Shown piece by piece: positions 43,773 through 52,717 of a DNA stretch of 64,000 nucleotides. Source of the DNA: Maribacter thermophilus (GTDB taxonomy: Bacteria; Bacteroidota; Bacteroidia; Flavobacteriales; Flavobacteriaceae); assembly GCF_001020565.1 (NCBI RefSeq), contig NZ_LDAS01000001.1, forward strand, positions 3,496,520-3,560,519, read 5' to 3'. The notes below the pieces were generated by a model. The model worked only from the letters and a program-made list of their open reading frames with translations, ran no database searches and was not told where the DNA came from. Each line of letters opens with the position of its first letter. Within the stretch, counting starts at the first letter, position 1. The position numbers were made by a program, and so were the translations under genes.

Positions 43773-45049
43773 AAACTTTCTTTTAACCTGTTGGTGTCAA
43801 GCTTTAGAAAGATAAACAATAAGACGGTAAAGAAAAGAAGCCCAGATCCCCCATAGCTAAAAAAGGGCAACGGAATGCCGATGGTAGGTAGAACACCTAT
43901 AACCATTCCGATATTAATGAAATAATGAATCAATAAAATTGAAATTACGCCATAACCGTACATTCTGGAGAATGCATTTTTTTGTCGTTCTGCAAGATAT
44001 ATCAACCTTAAAAAAAGTATCGAAAAAAGGAAGACAACGGTAGCCGTACCAATAAAGCCCCATTCTTCGCCTACAGAGCTAAATATGTAATCTGTGTGTT
44101 GTTCGGGTACAAAATTCCCTTTTGTTCTTGTTCCTTCCAAGAAACCCTTACCAAAAAAGCCACCGGATTCAATGGCCTTTTCCGATTGGTAGGTGTTGTA
44201 GCCTATGGTTTTGCGAATCTCTTCCAATTTGTCCGGATCTTTTTCTAGACGTAACCATAAACTAAAACGGTCTCTATGCCTTTGTTCAAAAACGTTGTTA
44301 AAAACAAAATCAACCGACAGAGAGAATAATATGATGGCGATAACCCCTAGAACAAGGGGTATAACCGGTAATTTGAACGACTTTCTTTTTAATAGATAAA
44401 ATAGGGCTATGAGCAGGGCAAGGCCTATGATGAGCCATGTGGTGCCGAACATAAGGGTAATGATAAAAATAAGGATTAAAGAAAAACCTATACCCAGATA
44501 AAATAAAGGTAAACCTTCCCTAAAAATCACGAATACCAAAGCAAAGAACACCAGGGCACTTCCGGGGTCGGGTTGAGGTATAATTAGTATTGCAGGTAGC
44601 AAAATTATTAATAAGGCATATAATTGATCTTTTCTTCTGCGTAGGTCTGTTTGTATATCGCTAAGGTATTTTGCCAATGCCAAAGCCGTTGTCACTTTGG
44701 CAAGTTCTGAAGGCTGTAGGTTAAAAAAACCAAGGCTGTACCATGAGGTAGCCCCTGCAATTGTTTTTCCAAAAGCAAAAAGTCCCAGGAGCAGCGCAAT
44801 CGAAATTAGGTAAAATAGGCTAGCAAACCGCTCGTAAAAGTTGGCTTCGAGTCCTAAAACTATAAAAATGGAGATCAGACTTGTTATAATGAAGAAGAGC
44901 TGTTTGCCGTGAAGTGTGCCAAAATCAAAAATAGAGGCATTTTCTTCGGTAAAAGTGGTAGAATAGATGCTGACCCATCCTATAGTGACAAGAGATAGGT
45001 ATATAAATATTGTAAGCCAATCTATTCTTTTTAGAATCTTACCAAACAC
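43769..45049 (-). CDS. rodA: rod-shape-determining protein RodA
   Basis: A 426-residue SEDS-family membrane protein with about 10-11 helices that polymerises lipid II into glycan strands during cell elongation. Family marks include SGDPGSALVF-like QPDPGSALVF, the extracytoplasmic loop and the C-terminal GIPLPFFSYGGSG. It overlaps mrdA (PBP2) by 11 bases, the usual pairing of a glycosyltransferase with its transpeptidase. Confidence 0.93.
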   Translation of the reverse strand: MFGKILKRIDWLTIFIYLSLVTIGWVSIYSTTFTEENASIFDFGTLHGKQLFFIITSLISIFIVLGLEANFYERFASLFYLISIALLLGLFAFGKTIAGATSWYSLGFFNLQPSELAKVTTALALAKYLSDIQTDLRRRKDQLYALLIILLPAILIIPQPDPGSALVFFALVFVIFREGLPLFYLGIGFSLILIFIITLMFGTTWLIIGLALLIALFYLLKRKSFKLPVIPLVLGVIAIILFSLSVDFVFNNVFEQRHRDRFSLWLRLEKDPDKLEEIRKTIGYNTYQSEKAIESGGFFGKGFLEGTRTKGNFVPEQHTDYIFSSVGEEWGFIGTATVVFLFSILFLRLIYLAERQKNAFSRMYGYGVISILLIHYFINIGMVIGVLPTIGIPLPFFSYGGSGLLFFTVLLFIFLKLDTNRLKESF

Positions 45050-46907
45050 GCTCGTTTATTTTAAATTCTTTACCGCTATAAGGTTTGGCATATTCATCTT
45101 CCAAGGTCTTTTCTAACATCCTTTTTTCAAGGTCTGTTCTGGTAATTTCGCCCTTTAAATACTTTTCTATCATTAAAGATGCAATATGGCCTGCGTACCT
45201 TGATCCAAAGTAACCGTTTTCTATATAAACGGCAATTGCAATTTTAGGGTCTTCCACCGGTGCAAAGGCTACAAAGACCGAATGGTCGGTAAGTTGGGTT
45301 CGTACGCCGTTTATTCTGGTGAAATTTTCGGCAGTTCCTGTTTTACCTGCAATTTCGATACCTGGTATCTGTAACCATCTAGCGGTTCCTTTGGTATATA
45401 CATTGGCCATTCCCTCAATTACTGGTTCAAAATATTTGGGATCTATCGTGGTGTGTTTTGGTTCTGTGTATTTTGGGTTTGTTATATCTTTTCCTTCGAC
45501 TTTTTTTAAGATATGTGGGGTGTAGTAGTACCCTCTGTTGGCAATGGCGGCGGTCATGTTTGCCAATTGAACGGGAGTGGCCAATATTTCCCCTTGCCCA
45601 ATAGAGTTAGAAATAATAAAGCTGGAACTCCATCTATTATCCCCGTACCACTTATCGTAATATTCTTTGTTGGGTATTCTTCCTTTTTGTCCAAAAGGAA
45701 GATCGTATCCAAGGTAGTCTCCCAATCCAAAACTTTTTATATGCTTTTCCCAGACATCCATTCCTTCGTCGGTGGTGTCGAACTTTTCGAATATCTTTCG
45801 AAAGGCACCGGCAAAATAAGCGTTACAGGATTTGTAGATGCCATCGTTCAATTTACGAAGGCCACCACCACAATGACAACCTCTTTTTGTTTTTCCGACA
45901 TAGAAGCCATTATAGCACCTTATTGTGGTATTTTCGTCTATTACCCCTTCTTGCAGGGCTACAAGGGCATTTAAGGTCTTAAAAGGGGAGCCTGGTGGTT
46001 GCTGTGCATGTATAGAGCGGTCCCAAGTTGGGTTGGCTATGGTGTCGTTATAAAGAGCGGTATAGTTTTTTGATCTTTGTCTTCCTACTAGTAATGAGGG
46101 GTCGTAGGTAGGGCCGGATATCATGGTCAAAATTTCTCCGGTTTTGGGTTCTATTGCAACAATGCCTCCTCTTTTTCCTACCATTAGGCGCTCTCCATAT
46201 TCTTGCAATGTTTTGTCTAGGGTGATGCTTATCTGTTTTCCAGGTTCGGGCAAGGTGTCCAATGATCCATTTTTATAAGGACCGATATCTCTGTTAAAAC
46301 GGTCTTTTTGTATGTATTTTACACCTTTTCTGCCTCTTAGTAAATCTTCATAATAACGCTCTACGCCCGTTCTTCCTTTTAATTCTCCTTGAACATAGTA
46401 CTTGTTTTTGGCCAAGTCTCCTTCGTTTACTTCGCTAATGTAGCCTAAGACATTTGCCGCACTTTTGGTGTCGTAATATCGTAATGAACGTTTTTGGATG
46501 TAGAACCCTTTGTATTTACGCATCTTTTCTTGTAACCGAGCATAATCGGTCTTCGATAATTGGGGCACAAGAACGGAAGGAAGCCTAGGGGAGTAGACTT
46601 TTGCCTTTCTTAACTTCTCTATAAACTTTTCTTTCTCTATTCCTAGCAATGTGCAAAACTCCAAGGTGTCCAATGGCTGAACCTCTCGTGGTATTACCAT
46701 GACATCGTAGGCTGGGTCGTTGCCTACAAGTAATTTTCCGTTTCTATCATAAATATAACCTCTCTCAGGGTAGCTATATACCCTTTTAATACTTGGGTCC
46801 TCTAAAACTTGGTCCGGTGAGAAGCTAAATATTTGAAGGTACGACAACCTACTTAAAAAAGTAATGCCTATGGTTATTATTATAGATGACAGAAGAATTT
46901 TTCTCAT
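45039..46907 (-). CDS. mrdA: penicillin-binding protein 2 (transpeptidase of the elongasome)
   Basis: A 622-residue class B PBP with one N-terminal membrane helix, a dimerisation domain (about 50-230) and a transpeptidase domain. The active-site motifs are SPFK (SxxK, in PPGSPFKTL), SNS (SxN, in IISNSIGQG) and KTGTAEN. It crosslinks peptidoglycan during elongation with RodA. It overlaps mreD by four bases and rodA by 11 bases. Confidence 0.94.
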   Translation of the reverse strand: MRKILLSSIIITIGITFLSRLSYLQIFSFSPDQVLEDPSIKRVYSYPERGYIYDRNGKLLVGNDPAYDVMVIPREVQPLDTLEFCTLLGIEKEKFIEKLRKAKVYSPRLPSVLVPQLSKTDYARLQEKMRKYKGFYIQKRSLRYYDTKSAANVLGYISEVNEGDLAKNKYYVQGELKGRTGVERYYEDLLRGRKGVKYIQKDRFNRDIGPYKNGSLDTLPEPGKQISITLDKTLQEYGERLMVGKRGGIVAIEPKTGEILTMISGPTYDPSLLVGRQRSKNYTALYNDTIANPTWDRSIHAQQPPGSPFKTLNALVALQEGVIDENTTIRCYNGFYVGKTKRGCHCGGGLRKLNDGIYKSCNAYFAGAFRKIFEKFDTTDEGMDVWEKHIKSFGLGDYLGYDLPFGQKGRIPNKEYYDKWYGDNRWSSSFIISNSIGQGEILATPVQLANMTAAIANRGYYYTPHILKKVEGKDITNPKYTEPKHTTIDPKYFEPVIEGMANVYTKGTARWLQIPGIEIAGKTGTAENFTRINGVRTQLTDHSVFVAFAPVEDPKIAIAVYIENGYFGSRYAGHIASLMIEKYLKGEITRTDLEKRMLEKTLEDEYAKPYSGKEFKINERVW

Positions 46908-47413
46908 TCTTTCTTGGTACTGAATAAAGAACTAAACAATAAGCACAAAATTATAGATGCGAGTCCAATAGTTAAAGTTTTTTGAATAATTAACAGGATA
47001 TTCGCGATGCTAAAAATTTCTAGCGTAAAATAAATAACATGATGGATTACAATTAATAACGCTAAAAAGGTGAATTGTTGTGCTTTGGTGGTGCTATTTA
47101 GTTTAAAACTTTGAAATTCATAGTTTACACCGAAAACGAATCTCATGATAGCAGGTCTTAAATAGGCGATAGATACCGTTGCAGCAGCATTTAAGGCCAG
47201 GGTGTCAGAGAATATGTCGATAAAAAAGCCCAATAAAAAGCTTGTTAAAATAAAGGAGGTCCTATTTTCTTTAATAGGGTACCAATAAATAAAAAGTACA
47301 TAGACCATAGGGTTTATGTAACCAAAGAAATTTAGTCTATTGAATACAAGAACCTGGACCAGGATAAGCAAGGTAAACCTTAAGATATTTATAAAAAAAG
47401 AACTATTGATCAT
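46904..47413 (-). CDS. mreD: rod-shape-determining protein MreD
   Basis: A 169-residue membrane protein with about five helices, including LLGFFIDIFSDTLALNAAA, a segment typical of MreD. It links MreC with the elongation machinery. Identification rests mainly on size, hydrophobicity and position between mreC and mrdA. It overlaps mreC by 11 bases. Confidence 0.85.
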   Translation of the reverse strand: MINSSFFINILRFTLLILVQVLVFNRLNFFGYINPMVYVLFIYWYPIKENRTSFILTSFLLGFFIDIFSDTLALNAAATVSIAYLRPAIMRFVFGVNYEFQSFKLNSTTKAQQFTFLALLIVIHHVIYFTLEIFSIANILLIIQKTLTIGLASIILCLLFSSLFSTKKE

Positions 47414-48233
47414 TGGATAAGGTTTCTTCTTGTAGTTCTAATATTTCTTGACGGTGTAAGTTCTTTATAATATAGACATTCTTAAGGTTTGTCATGTCAT
47501 TAAAAAGAGAAACGTCTATATAATAAAAACTTTTTGATTTGTCCAGATCGAATTTTTTGATGGTTCCTATGGGGATGTTTTCAGGAAAGATACTGCTCAT
47601 GGCGCCGGTAACAATAGTGTCCCCTATGGTAAGAGGTACTAATCTGGGGATATCTACAAGTTGTACCGTGTTGTAGTTTTTTGTGTCCCAGACCAAAGAA
47701 CCAAAGTGGTTCGAGTTTTTTATTTTGGCGTTGATATTGGATTTCTCGTTGAGAATGCTTTGAACGGTGGCAAAACCTTCTGAAGTATTTTCTATGATAC
47801 CAAGAATGCCTTTGGCCGTTATCACCCCCATATCTTGCTCTATGCTATCTTTACGGCCTTTGTTAATGGTGATGTAATTGCGTAGGTCCGAAAAGCTGTT
47901 CTTTATAACCCTTCCCCTTACCAAGGAGTAATTTTTTTCCAGCGAGTCTATTGGCGCGGGTATATCTGATAAGTTTGTTTTTTTGTTATATAGTTGATGC
48001 CTTAACCTTTCGTTTTCCTGTAGTAAACTCTCGTTTTCTTCCCTTAGACCAAAATAAGAAGTGGTATTGTCAAAAAATTCATAAATATTGCCAGAAAAAT
48101 AGTTGGCAGAATTTAGGAATTTAGACTGGTGGTACGAGTGTGATTGAAAAGTGAAGATAAATGAAACGAAAAGCAAAAAGAGATATAGCAAGAAGATTTT
48201 ATACCTAATAAGGAAATTGATAATCTGTTGCAT
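47403..48233 (-). CDS. mreC: rod-shape-determining protein MreC
   Basis: A 276-residue periplasmic scaffold protein anchored by one N-terminal helix (about 10-28). A coiled coil (EENESLLQENERLRHQL, about 63-79) is followed by the beta-barrel MreC core with GIIENTSEGFATVQSILNEKS and DTIVTGAMSSIFPENIPIG, the latter close to the family consensus TSGLGGVFPxGIPVG. It lies 41 bases downstream of mreB. Confidence 0.9.
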   Translation of the reverse strand: MQQIINFLIRYKIFLLYLFLLFVSFIFTFQSHSYHQSKFLNSANYFSGNIYEFFDNTTSYFGLREENESLLQENERLRHQLYNKKTNLSDIPAPIDSLEKNYSLVRGRVIKNSFSDLRNYITINKGRKDSIEQDMGVITAKGILGIIENTSEGFATVQSILNEKSNINAKIKNSNHFGSLVWDTKNYNTVQLVDIPRLVPLTIGDTIVTGAMSSIFPENIPIGTIKKFDLDKSKSFYYIDVSLFNDMTNLKNVYIIKNLHRQEILELQEETLSNDQ

Positions 48234-48274
48234 TCACTTTTAAATTTTCATTGTAGGTAATTCCTAATGGGCAA

Positions 48275-49303
48275 TTACTTTATCAAGATGCTCTTATACC
48301 TTTCCAAGTTTTTTAACGCTATTCCGGTGCCTCGAACAACCGCTCTAAGGGGGTCTTCGGCAATATAAACGGGTAAATCCGTTTTTTGTGAAAGTCTTCT
48401 GTCCAATCCACGAAGCATAGATCCTCCGCCCGCCAAGTAGATTCCTGTATTGTATATGTCCGCAGCCAATTCTGGAGGAGTTTGTGATAGGGTTTCCATT
48501 ACTGCATCCTCTACACGAAGAATGGATTTGTCCAAGGCCTTGGCTATTTCTCTGTAAGAAATCTGTACCTGTTTTGGCTTTCCTGTCAAAAGATCTCGTC
48601 CTTGAACGGATTTCTCGTCCGGAGGAGACTGTAAATCTTCTGTCGCAGATCCTATTTCGATCTTAATGGCTTCTGCCGTGCTTTCCCCTACATAAAGGTT
48701 GTGTTGGGTACGCATGTAGTAGATAATATCGTTGGTAAATACATCACCCGCAATTTTCACCGATTTATCACAAACGATACCACCAAGGGCAATTACCGCT
48801 ATTTCGGTAGTACCACCGCCTATATCTACGATCATGTTCCCCTTGGGTTGCATAATATCCAAACCAATACCTATGGCCGCGGCCATAGGCTCGTGGATCA
48901 AGTATACTTCTTTGCCGTTTACACGTTCTGCAGATTCTTTAACCGCGCGCATTTCCACTTCTGTAATACCGCTAGGAATGCATATTACCAAGCGCAATGC
49001 TGGTGGAAACCATTTTTTCTTTAATGCCGGAATGTTTTTGATGAACATCATCAACATCTTTTCAGATGCATCAAAATCGGCAATTACACCGTCCTTTAGC
49101 GGTCTAATGGTTTTTATGTTCTCATGGGTCTTTCCTTGCATCATGTTGGCCTCTTTGCCAACTGCAATAATTTTTCCGCTAATTCTATCTCTGGCAACAA
49201 TGGAAGGGCTATCGACAACCACTTTGTCCATGTGAATGATTAACGTGTTAGCGGTACCTAAATCAATGGCTATCTCCTCGGTTAAGAAATCAAAAAATCC
49301 CAT
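48275..49303 (-). CDS. mreB: rod-shape-determining actin homologue MreB
   Basis: A 342-residue bacterial actin. Phosphate-1 motif DLGTANTLI (14-22), VDIGGGTTEIAVI (phosphate-2) and the adenosine motif YLAGGGSMLRGLD are visible, together with EPMAAAIG. It forms membrane-bound filaments that direct wall synthesis and maintain the rod shape. It begins the mreBCD-mrdA-rodA set; a -7 element lies about 42 bases upstream and purH lies before it on the same strand. Confidence 0.96.
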   Translation of the reverse strand: MGFFDFLTEEIAIDLGTANTLIIHMDKVVVDSPSIVARDRISGKIIAVGKEANMMQGKTHENIKTIRPLKDGVIADFDASEKMLMMFIKNIPALKKKWFPPALRLVICIPSGITEVEMRAVKESAERVNGKEVYLIHEPMAAAIGIGLDIMQPKGNMIVDIGGGTTEIAVIALGGIVCDKSVKIAGDVFTNDIIYYMRTQHNLYVGESTAEAIKIEIGSATEDLQSPPDEKSVQGRDLLTGKPKQVQISYREIAKALDKSILRVEDAVMETLSQTPPELAADIYNTGIYLAGGGSMLRGLDRRLSQKTDLPVYIAEDPLRAVVRGTGIALKNLERYKSILIK

Positions 49304-49344
49304 ATAATAATTTTGGTTATGGATTAGGGGGTGTAATTCATCGA

Positions 49345-49352
49345 CAAAAGTA
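49345..49352 (-). promoter_or_regulatory. possible -7 promoter element for the mreB operon
   Basis: Reads TACTTTTG on the minus strand, exact to TAnnTTTG, in the short gap between purH and mreB. The same octamer lies in front of purH at 50925. Confidence 0.4.
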
Positions 49353-49358
49353 GTAAAA

Positions 49359-50891
49359 TTAATGCTTAAAATGACGTGTGCCCGTCATCACCATAGAAAT
49401 TTCGTTTTCATTGCAATAATCTACACTCAATTGATCTTTTATAGATCCTCCAGGTTGTATAACGCTGGTAATACCTGCTTTATGCGCAATTTCTACACAA
49501 TCGGGGAAAGGGAAAAACGCGTCACTGGCCATTACGGCTCCTTTTAGGTCAAAATTAAAGGATTGTGCTTTATGGATTGCTTGGTTTAAGGCATCTACCC
49601 TAGAGGTTTGTCCGGTTCCACTGGCACAAAGTTGTTTGTTCTTTGCCAAGACGATCGTGTTTGATTTTGTGTGCTTGCAAAGTTTGGAAGCAAACAACAA
49701 ATCTTCTATTTCCTGATCCGAGGGCGTAAGCTTGGTCGCTGTTTTTAAATCTTCGCGAGTATCGGTTTTTGCGTCTTTTTCTTGTAACAATATACCGTTT
49801 AGGCATGTGCGTACTTGGTTGTGAGGCAGTTCGATATCGTTTTGGATCAAGATAATCCTGTTCTTTTTGCCTTTTAATAGCTCAAGGGCCTCTTCTGAAT
49901 AGCTAGGCGCAATAACTACCTCGCAAAATAATTTGTGAATTTCCTCGGCAGTGGCCTTGTCTATCTCTTTGTTGCTAATGAGTACTCCCCCAAAAGCCGA
50001 TACAGGGTCACCTGCAAGGGCATCTATATAAGCTTGGTGTAGCGTATCTCGTTGAGCCAATCCGCACGCATTGTTGTGTTTTAGGATCGCGAAAGTAGGG
50101 GCGTCGTTTTTAAACTCACTCATTAAGTTTACGGCAGCATCAACATCCAATAGATTGTTGTATGAGAGTTCCTTACCGTGTAATTTTGAGAACATGGCAT
50201 CAAAATCCCCAAAGAAAAATCCTTTTTGGTGAGGGTTTTCCCCGTATCGAAGTACCTTCCCGTTGGTCTCACTTATTTTTAGTGCGGCCAAATCATGGTC
50301 TTGATTAAAATAATTGAAGATAGCCGTGTCATAGTGAGATGAAACGTTAAAAGACTTTGCGGCAAAACGTTTGCGTTCTTCTAAAGTGGTAGTACCGTTT
50401 CCGTTAGAGATGATCTCTAAAAACTCGGCATAATCTTCCATGGAAGAAACGCAGAGTACATCTTTAAAGTTTTTGGCTGCAGCGCGTATCAATGATATTC
50501 CTCCGATATCTATTTTTTCTATGATCTCTTGTTCCGAAGCTCCGCTTGCAACTGTTTTCTCAAAAGGATAAAGGTCTACGATGACTATATCTATCTGTGG
50601 AATTTCAAACTCGGTCAACTGCGCCATATCACTTTCATTGTCCTGTCTGTTCAAAATACCTCCAAACACCTTTGGGTGTAATGTTTTTACTCTTCCGCCT
50701 AAAATAGAAGGGTAGCTGGTCACCTCTTCTACCGGAACCACGTCTATCCCCAGGTCTTTGATGAATTTCTCTGTACCACCCGTAGAGTATATGGTGATAC
50801 CAAGTTCTTGAAACTTCTTGACAATGGGTTCTAGGCCATCTTTATGAAATACGGAAATAAGAGCCGAAGTGGCTTTTTTTGAGCTGCTCAT
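49359..50891 (-). CDS. purH: bifunctional AICAR transformylase/IMP cyclohydrolase
   Basis: A 510-residue enzyme for the last two steps of IMP synthesis. The N-terminal IMP cyclohydrolase (MGS-like) domain (about 1-195) contains STGGTEKFIKDLG and GGRVKTLHPKVFGG; the C-terminal transformylase domain carries LRYGENPHQKG, the KHNNACG motif with the catalytic Lys-His pair, and DAFFPFPD. Cytoplasmic. It precedes mreB on the same strand and may feed readthrough into the mre operon, a common gene order in flavobacteria. Confidence 0.96.
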   Translation of the reverse strand: MSSSKKATSALISVFHKDGLEPIVKKFQELGITIYSTGGTEKFIKDLGIDVVPVEEVTSYPSILGGRVKTLHPKVFGGILNRQDNESDMAQLTEFEIPQIDIVIVDLYPFEKTVASGASEQEIIEKIDIGGISLIRAAAKNFKDVLCVSSMEDYAEFLEIISNGNGTTTLEERKRFAAKSFNVSSHYDTAIFNYFNQDHDLAALKISETNGKVLRYGENPHQKGFFFGDFDAMFSKLHGKELSYNNLLDVDAAVNLMSEFKNDAPTFAILKHNNACGLAQRDTLHQAYIDALAGDPVSAFGGVLISNKEIDKATAEEIHKLFCEVVIAPSYSEEALELLKGKKNRIILIQNDIELPHNQVRTCLNGILLQEKDAKTDTREDLKTATKLTPSDQEIEDLLFASKLCKHTKSNTIVLAKNKQLCASGTGQTSRVDALNQAIHKAQSFNFDLKGAVMASDAFFPFPDCVEIAHKAGITSVIQPGGSIKDQLSVDYCNENEISMVMTGTRHFKH

Positions 50892-50924
50892 TTTAAAGGT
50901 GCTTAAAGTTTACTATTAAGGCAA

Positions 50925-50932
50925 CAAAAGTA
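50925..50932 (-). promoter_or_regulatory. possible -7 promoter element for purH
   Basis: Reads TACTTTTG on the minus strand, 33 bases before the ATG. No TTG is seen at 17-23 bases further upstream. Confidence 0.45.
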
Positions 50933-50984
50933 ATTTTTTTAAAAGTAGCAGAACACTGAGTTTATCAACAAAAACAATAAAGTT

Positions 50985-51434
50985 TTAAAGAATTTTGGCA
51001 ACCTCCTCGTTTACGAATTCTAAAAAGCTTTCGTCTTCTTCCGTAAAAGGGTTTGGAGTGTTCGAGTCAATGTCTATTTGACCAATGTTTTCTCCATTTA
51101 CAAATAAAGGGACAACAATTTCGGCTTTAACGGTAATACTGCAGGCTATATAATTGTCTTGGGCCTTAACATCGGGCACTACAAAGTTTTGGTTGCTTTC
51201 GGCTACCTGTCCGCAAATTCCTTTTCCGAATGGAATGGTAGTATGGTCTGTAGGTTCACCGGCATAAGGCCCTAGATTCAATTCGCGCTTGTCGCCATTT
51301 TTAAAATAAAAGCCTACCCAGTCATAATGTGGTACTTCAGATTTTAATAGGTCACAGATTTTCTGCATTATGGTTTTTGGGTCGTTATTCGATTCTATAA
51401 TAGAACTTATGCGAGGGCGTAAGGCATCAAACAT
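50985..51434 (-). CDS. GAF domain protein, free methionine-R-sulfoxide reductase family
   Basis: A 149-residue single GAF domain with the fRMsr pattern: HYDWVGFYF (37-45), the FGKGICGQ cysteine and DNYIACS, which holds the family's catalytic cysteine, then EIVVPLFVNGENIGQIDIDS. Of the three cysteines of the yeast and E. coli enzymes only two are present, as in many relatives. It would reduce free methionine-R-sulfoxide in the cytoplasm. A redox or signalling GAF role without reductase activity is the alternative. Confidence 0.75.
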   Translation of the reverse strand: MFDALRPRISSIIESNNDPKTIMQKICDLLKSEVPHYDWVGFYFKNGDKRELNLGPYAGEPTDHTTIPFGKGICGQVAESNQNFVVPDVKAQDNYIACSITVKAEIVVPLFVNGENIGQIDIDSNTPNPFTEEDESFLEFVNEEVAKIL

Positions 51435-51551
51435 GGCAATAAATTTATATTTGATGCAAAAATGGTGCTTAAAACCTATATCTACAATACCTTGCGTATA
51501 AATATTCGTTAAGAATTGCGGTTTGGTTAAAAATCCAATTTTTATATTTTG

Positions 51552-51559
51552 TAACTTTG
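51552..51559 (+). promoter_or_regulatory. -7 promoter element for the HYC_CC_PP gene
   Basis: TAACTTTG matches TAnnTTTG exactly, six bases before the ATG at 51565. This close placement implies a very short or absent leader. Confidence 0.45.
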
Positions 51560-51564
51560 CAGCG

Positions 51565-51978
51565 ATGAAAAATTTGCTTCACAAATTGTTTTCTGTATCA
51601 ATGGCATTGTTGCTGTTGTTGTCCACTATATCTTGGACGGTAGAAAAACATATGTGTATGGGGCGGATTATGGACATCGCCTTGTTCGATCAAGCGGAGA
51701 GCTGTTGTCCGGATATAGGTTTTGTTTCCTTGAAAGACGAAGGCATAAAAAAAGAACATTGTTGCCATAACGAGGCCTTTACCATGCAGGGTCAAGATAA
51801 TTTGACCCATAATTTTTCAGATGTAAGTTTTTCACAACAGGTGTTCTTGGTATCCTTTACCAGTTCTTACGTAGGTTTGTTTAGAGAGCCTATTTTGAAG
51901 AATACCGTTTTTAGGTCTTATCCTCCTCCTCTTCTGGATAAGGATCTAAATATTCTTCACCAAGTGTTTCTAATTTGA
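51565..51978 (+). CDS. HYC_CC_PP-type small exported protein of a copper locus
   Basis: A 137-residue exported protein with a hydrophobic N-terminal segment (8-24). I start at the ATG at 51565, right after the -7 element, and not at 51523. It shows a histidine-x-cysteine (KHMC, 28-31), two Cys pairs (CCPD at 47-50, HCCHNE at 65-70) and a C-terminal YPPPLLDKD, the pattern that gives the HYC_CC_PP family its name (HMC here for HYC). Family members sit beside heavy-metal transport genes in flavobacteria, as here. The Cys/His set suggests binding of copper in the periplasm. Confidence 0.7.
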   Translation: MKNLLHKLFSVSMALLLLLSTISWTVEKHMCMGRIMDIALFDQAESCCPDIGFVSLKDEGIKKEHCCHNEAFTMQGQDNLTHNFSDVSFSQQVFLVSFTSSYVGLFREPILKNTVFRSYPPPLLDKDLNILHQVFLI

Positions 51979-52077
51979 TTTGTTTTTAGTTTCGTTCTTG
52001 TTACACTTTTTTGAAGTGCTTTTGGCGTTTATATGCCATGGTATTTTAATAGTTTTCAATTTTCTAAAAACCATCAA

Positions 52078-52644
52078 ATGACAACTAAATTCCATGTTAA
52101 AAATATGGTCTGCGACCGATGTAAGATGATCGTTTCCCAGTCGTTACAGGAACTCGGCGTTTCTTTTCTGGATGTGGACTTGGGTGTTGTTACCCTTGCC
52201 TCCGAGCCTTCTTGGGATCTTGGGCGGGTACGTACTGTTTTAGAAAGTAAAGGTTTTGAATTGATTACCGACAAGGAAGAAATTATCGTAGAAAGGATAA
52301 AATCGGAACTGTTATCTTTTGTAGATGCCCAAATGAAGGACAACGAGGAGAATGTATCTGTCTATCTTTCAAAAAGACTGAACCGGGATTACTCTTTTTT
52401 GAGTAAGCTATTTAGTAAAAAGAAAGGTGTTTCTATAGAAAAATATGTCATAGGCCTAAGAATAGAAAAGGTGAAGGAGCTTATACAGATGAATGTCTTA
52501 AGTTTTTCTGAGATGGCCTATACTATGGGGTACAAAAGCAGTAGTCATTTGGCAAGGCAATTTAAGGCGGTTACCGGTTTGTCCATGACCGAGTACAAAG
52601 GTTTACGGAAACCGGATCGAAAACCTTTGGACCAAATTATATAA
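52078..52644 (+). CDS. HMA-AraC fusion transcriptional regulator
   Basis: A 188-residue protein joining a heavy-metal-associated (HMA) domain (about 1-65, CDRC at 12-15) to a C-terminal AraC-type double helix-turn-helix (about 105-182, with SFSEMAYTMGYKSSSHLARQF and the TGLSMTEYKGLR end). The ATG at 52078 opens straight into the HMA strand KFHVKNM; another ATG at 52033 would add 15 residues of no clear structure. The CxxC is suited to Cu(I) and suggests that metal binding is sensed in the same chain that binds DNA. It probably controls the following copper-ATPase genes. Confidence 0.8.
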   Translation: MTTKFHVKNMVCDRCKMIVSQSLQELGVSFLDVDLGVVTLASEPSWDLGRVRTVLESKGFELITDKEEIIVERIKSELLSFVDAQMKDNEENVSVYLSKRLNRDYSFLSKLFSKKKGVSIEKYVIGLRIEKVKELIQMNVLSFSEMAYTMGYKSSSHLARQFKAVTGLSMTEYKGLRKPDRKPLDQII

Positions 52645-52686
52645 GTCTTAACCATAACTAGTCAAAAGCCCTGGGTATTAGGGGTG

Positions 52687-52694
52687 TAATTTTG
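52687..52694 (+). promoter_or_regulatory. -7 promoter element for the copA operon
   Basis: TAATTTTG fits TAnnTTTG exactly, 23 bases before the ATG at 52718. No TTG occurs at the usual distance upstream, as expected for a promoter needing an activator such as the adjacent AraC-type regulator. Confidence 0.5.
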
Positions 52695-52717
52695 CAGTGT
52701 ATTTAAAGATTGTAGTA

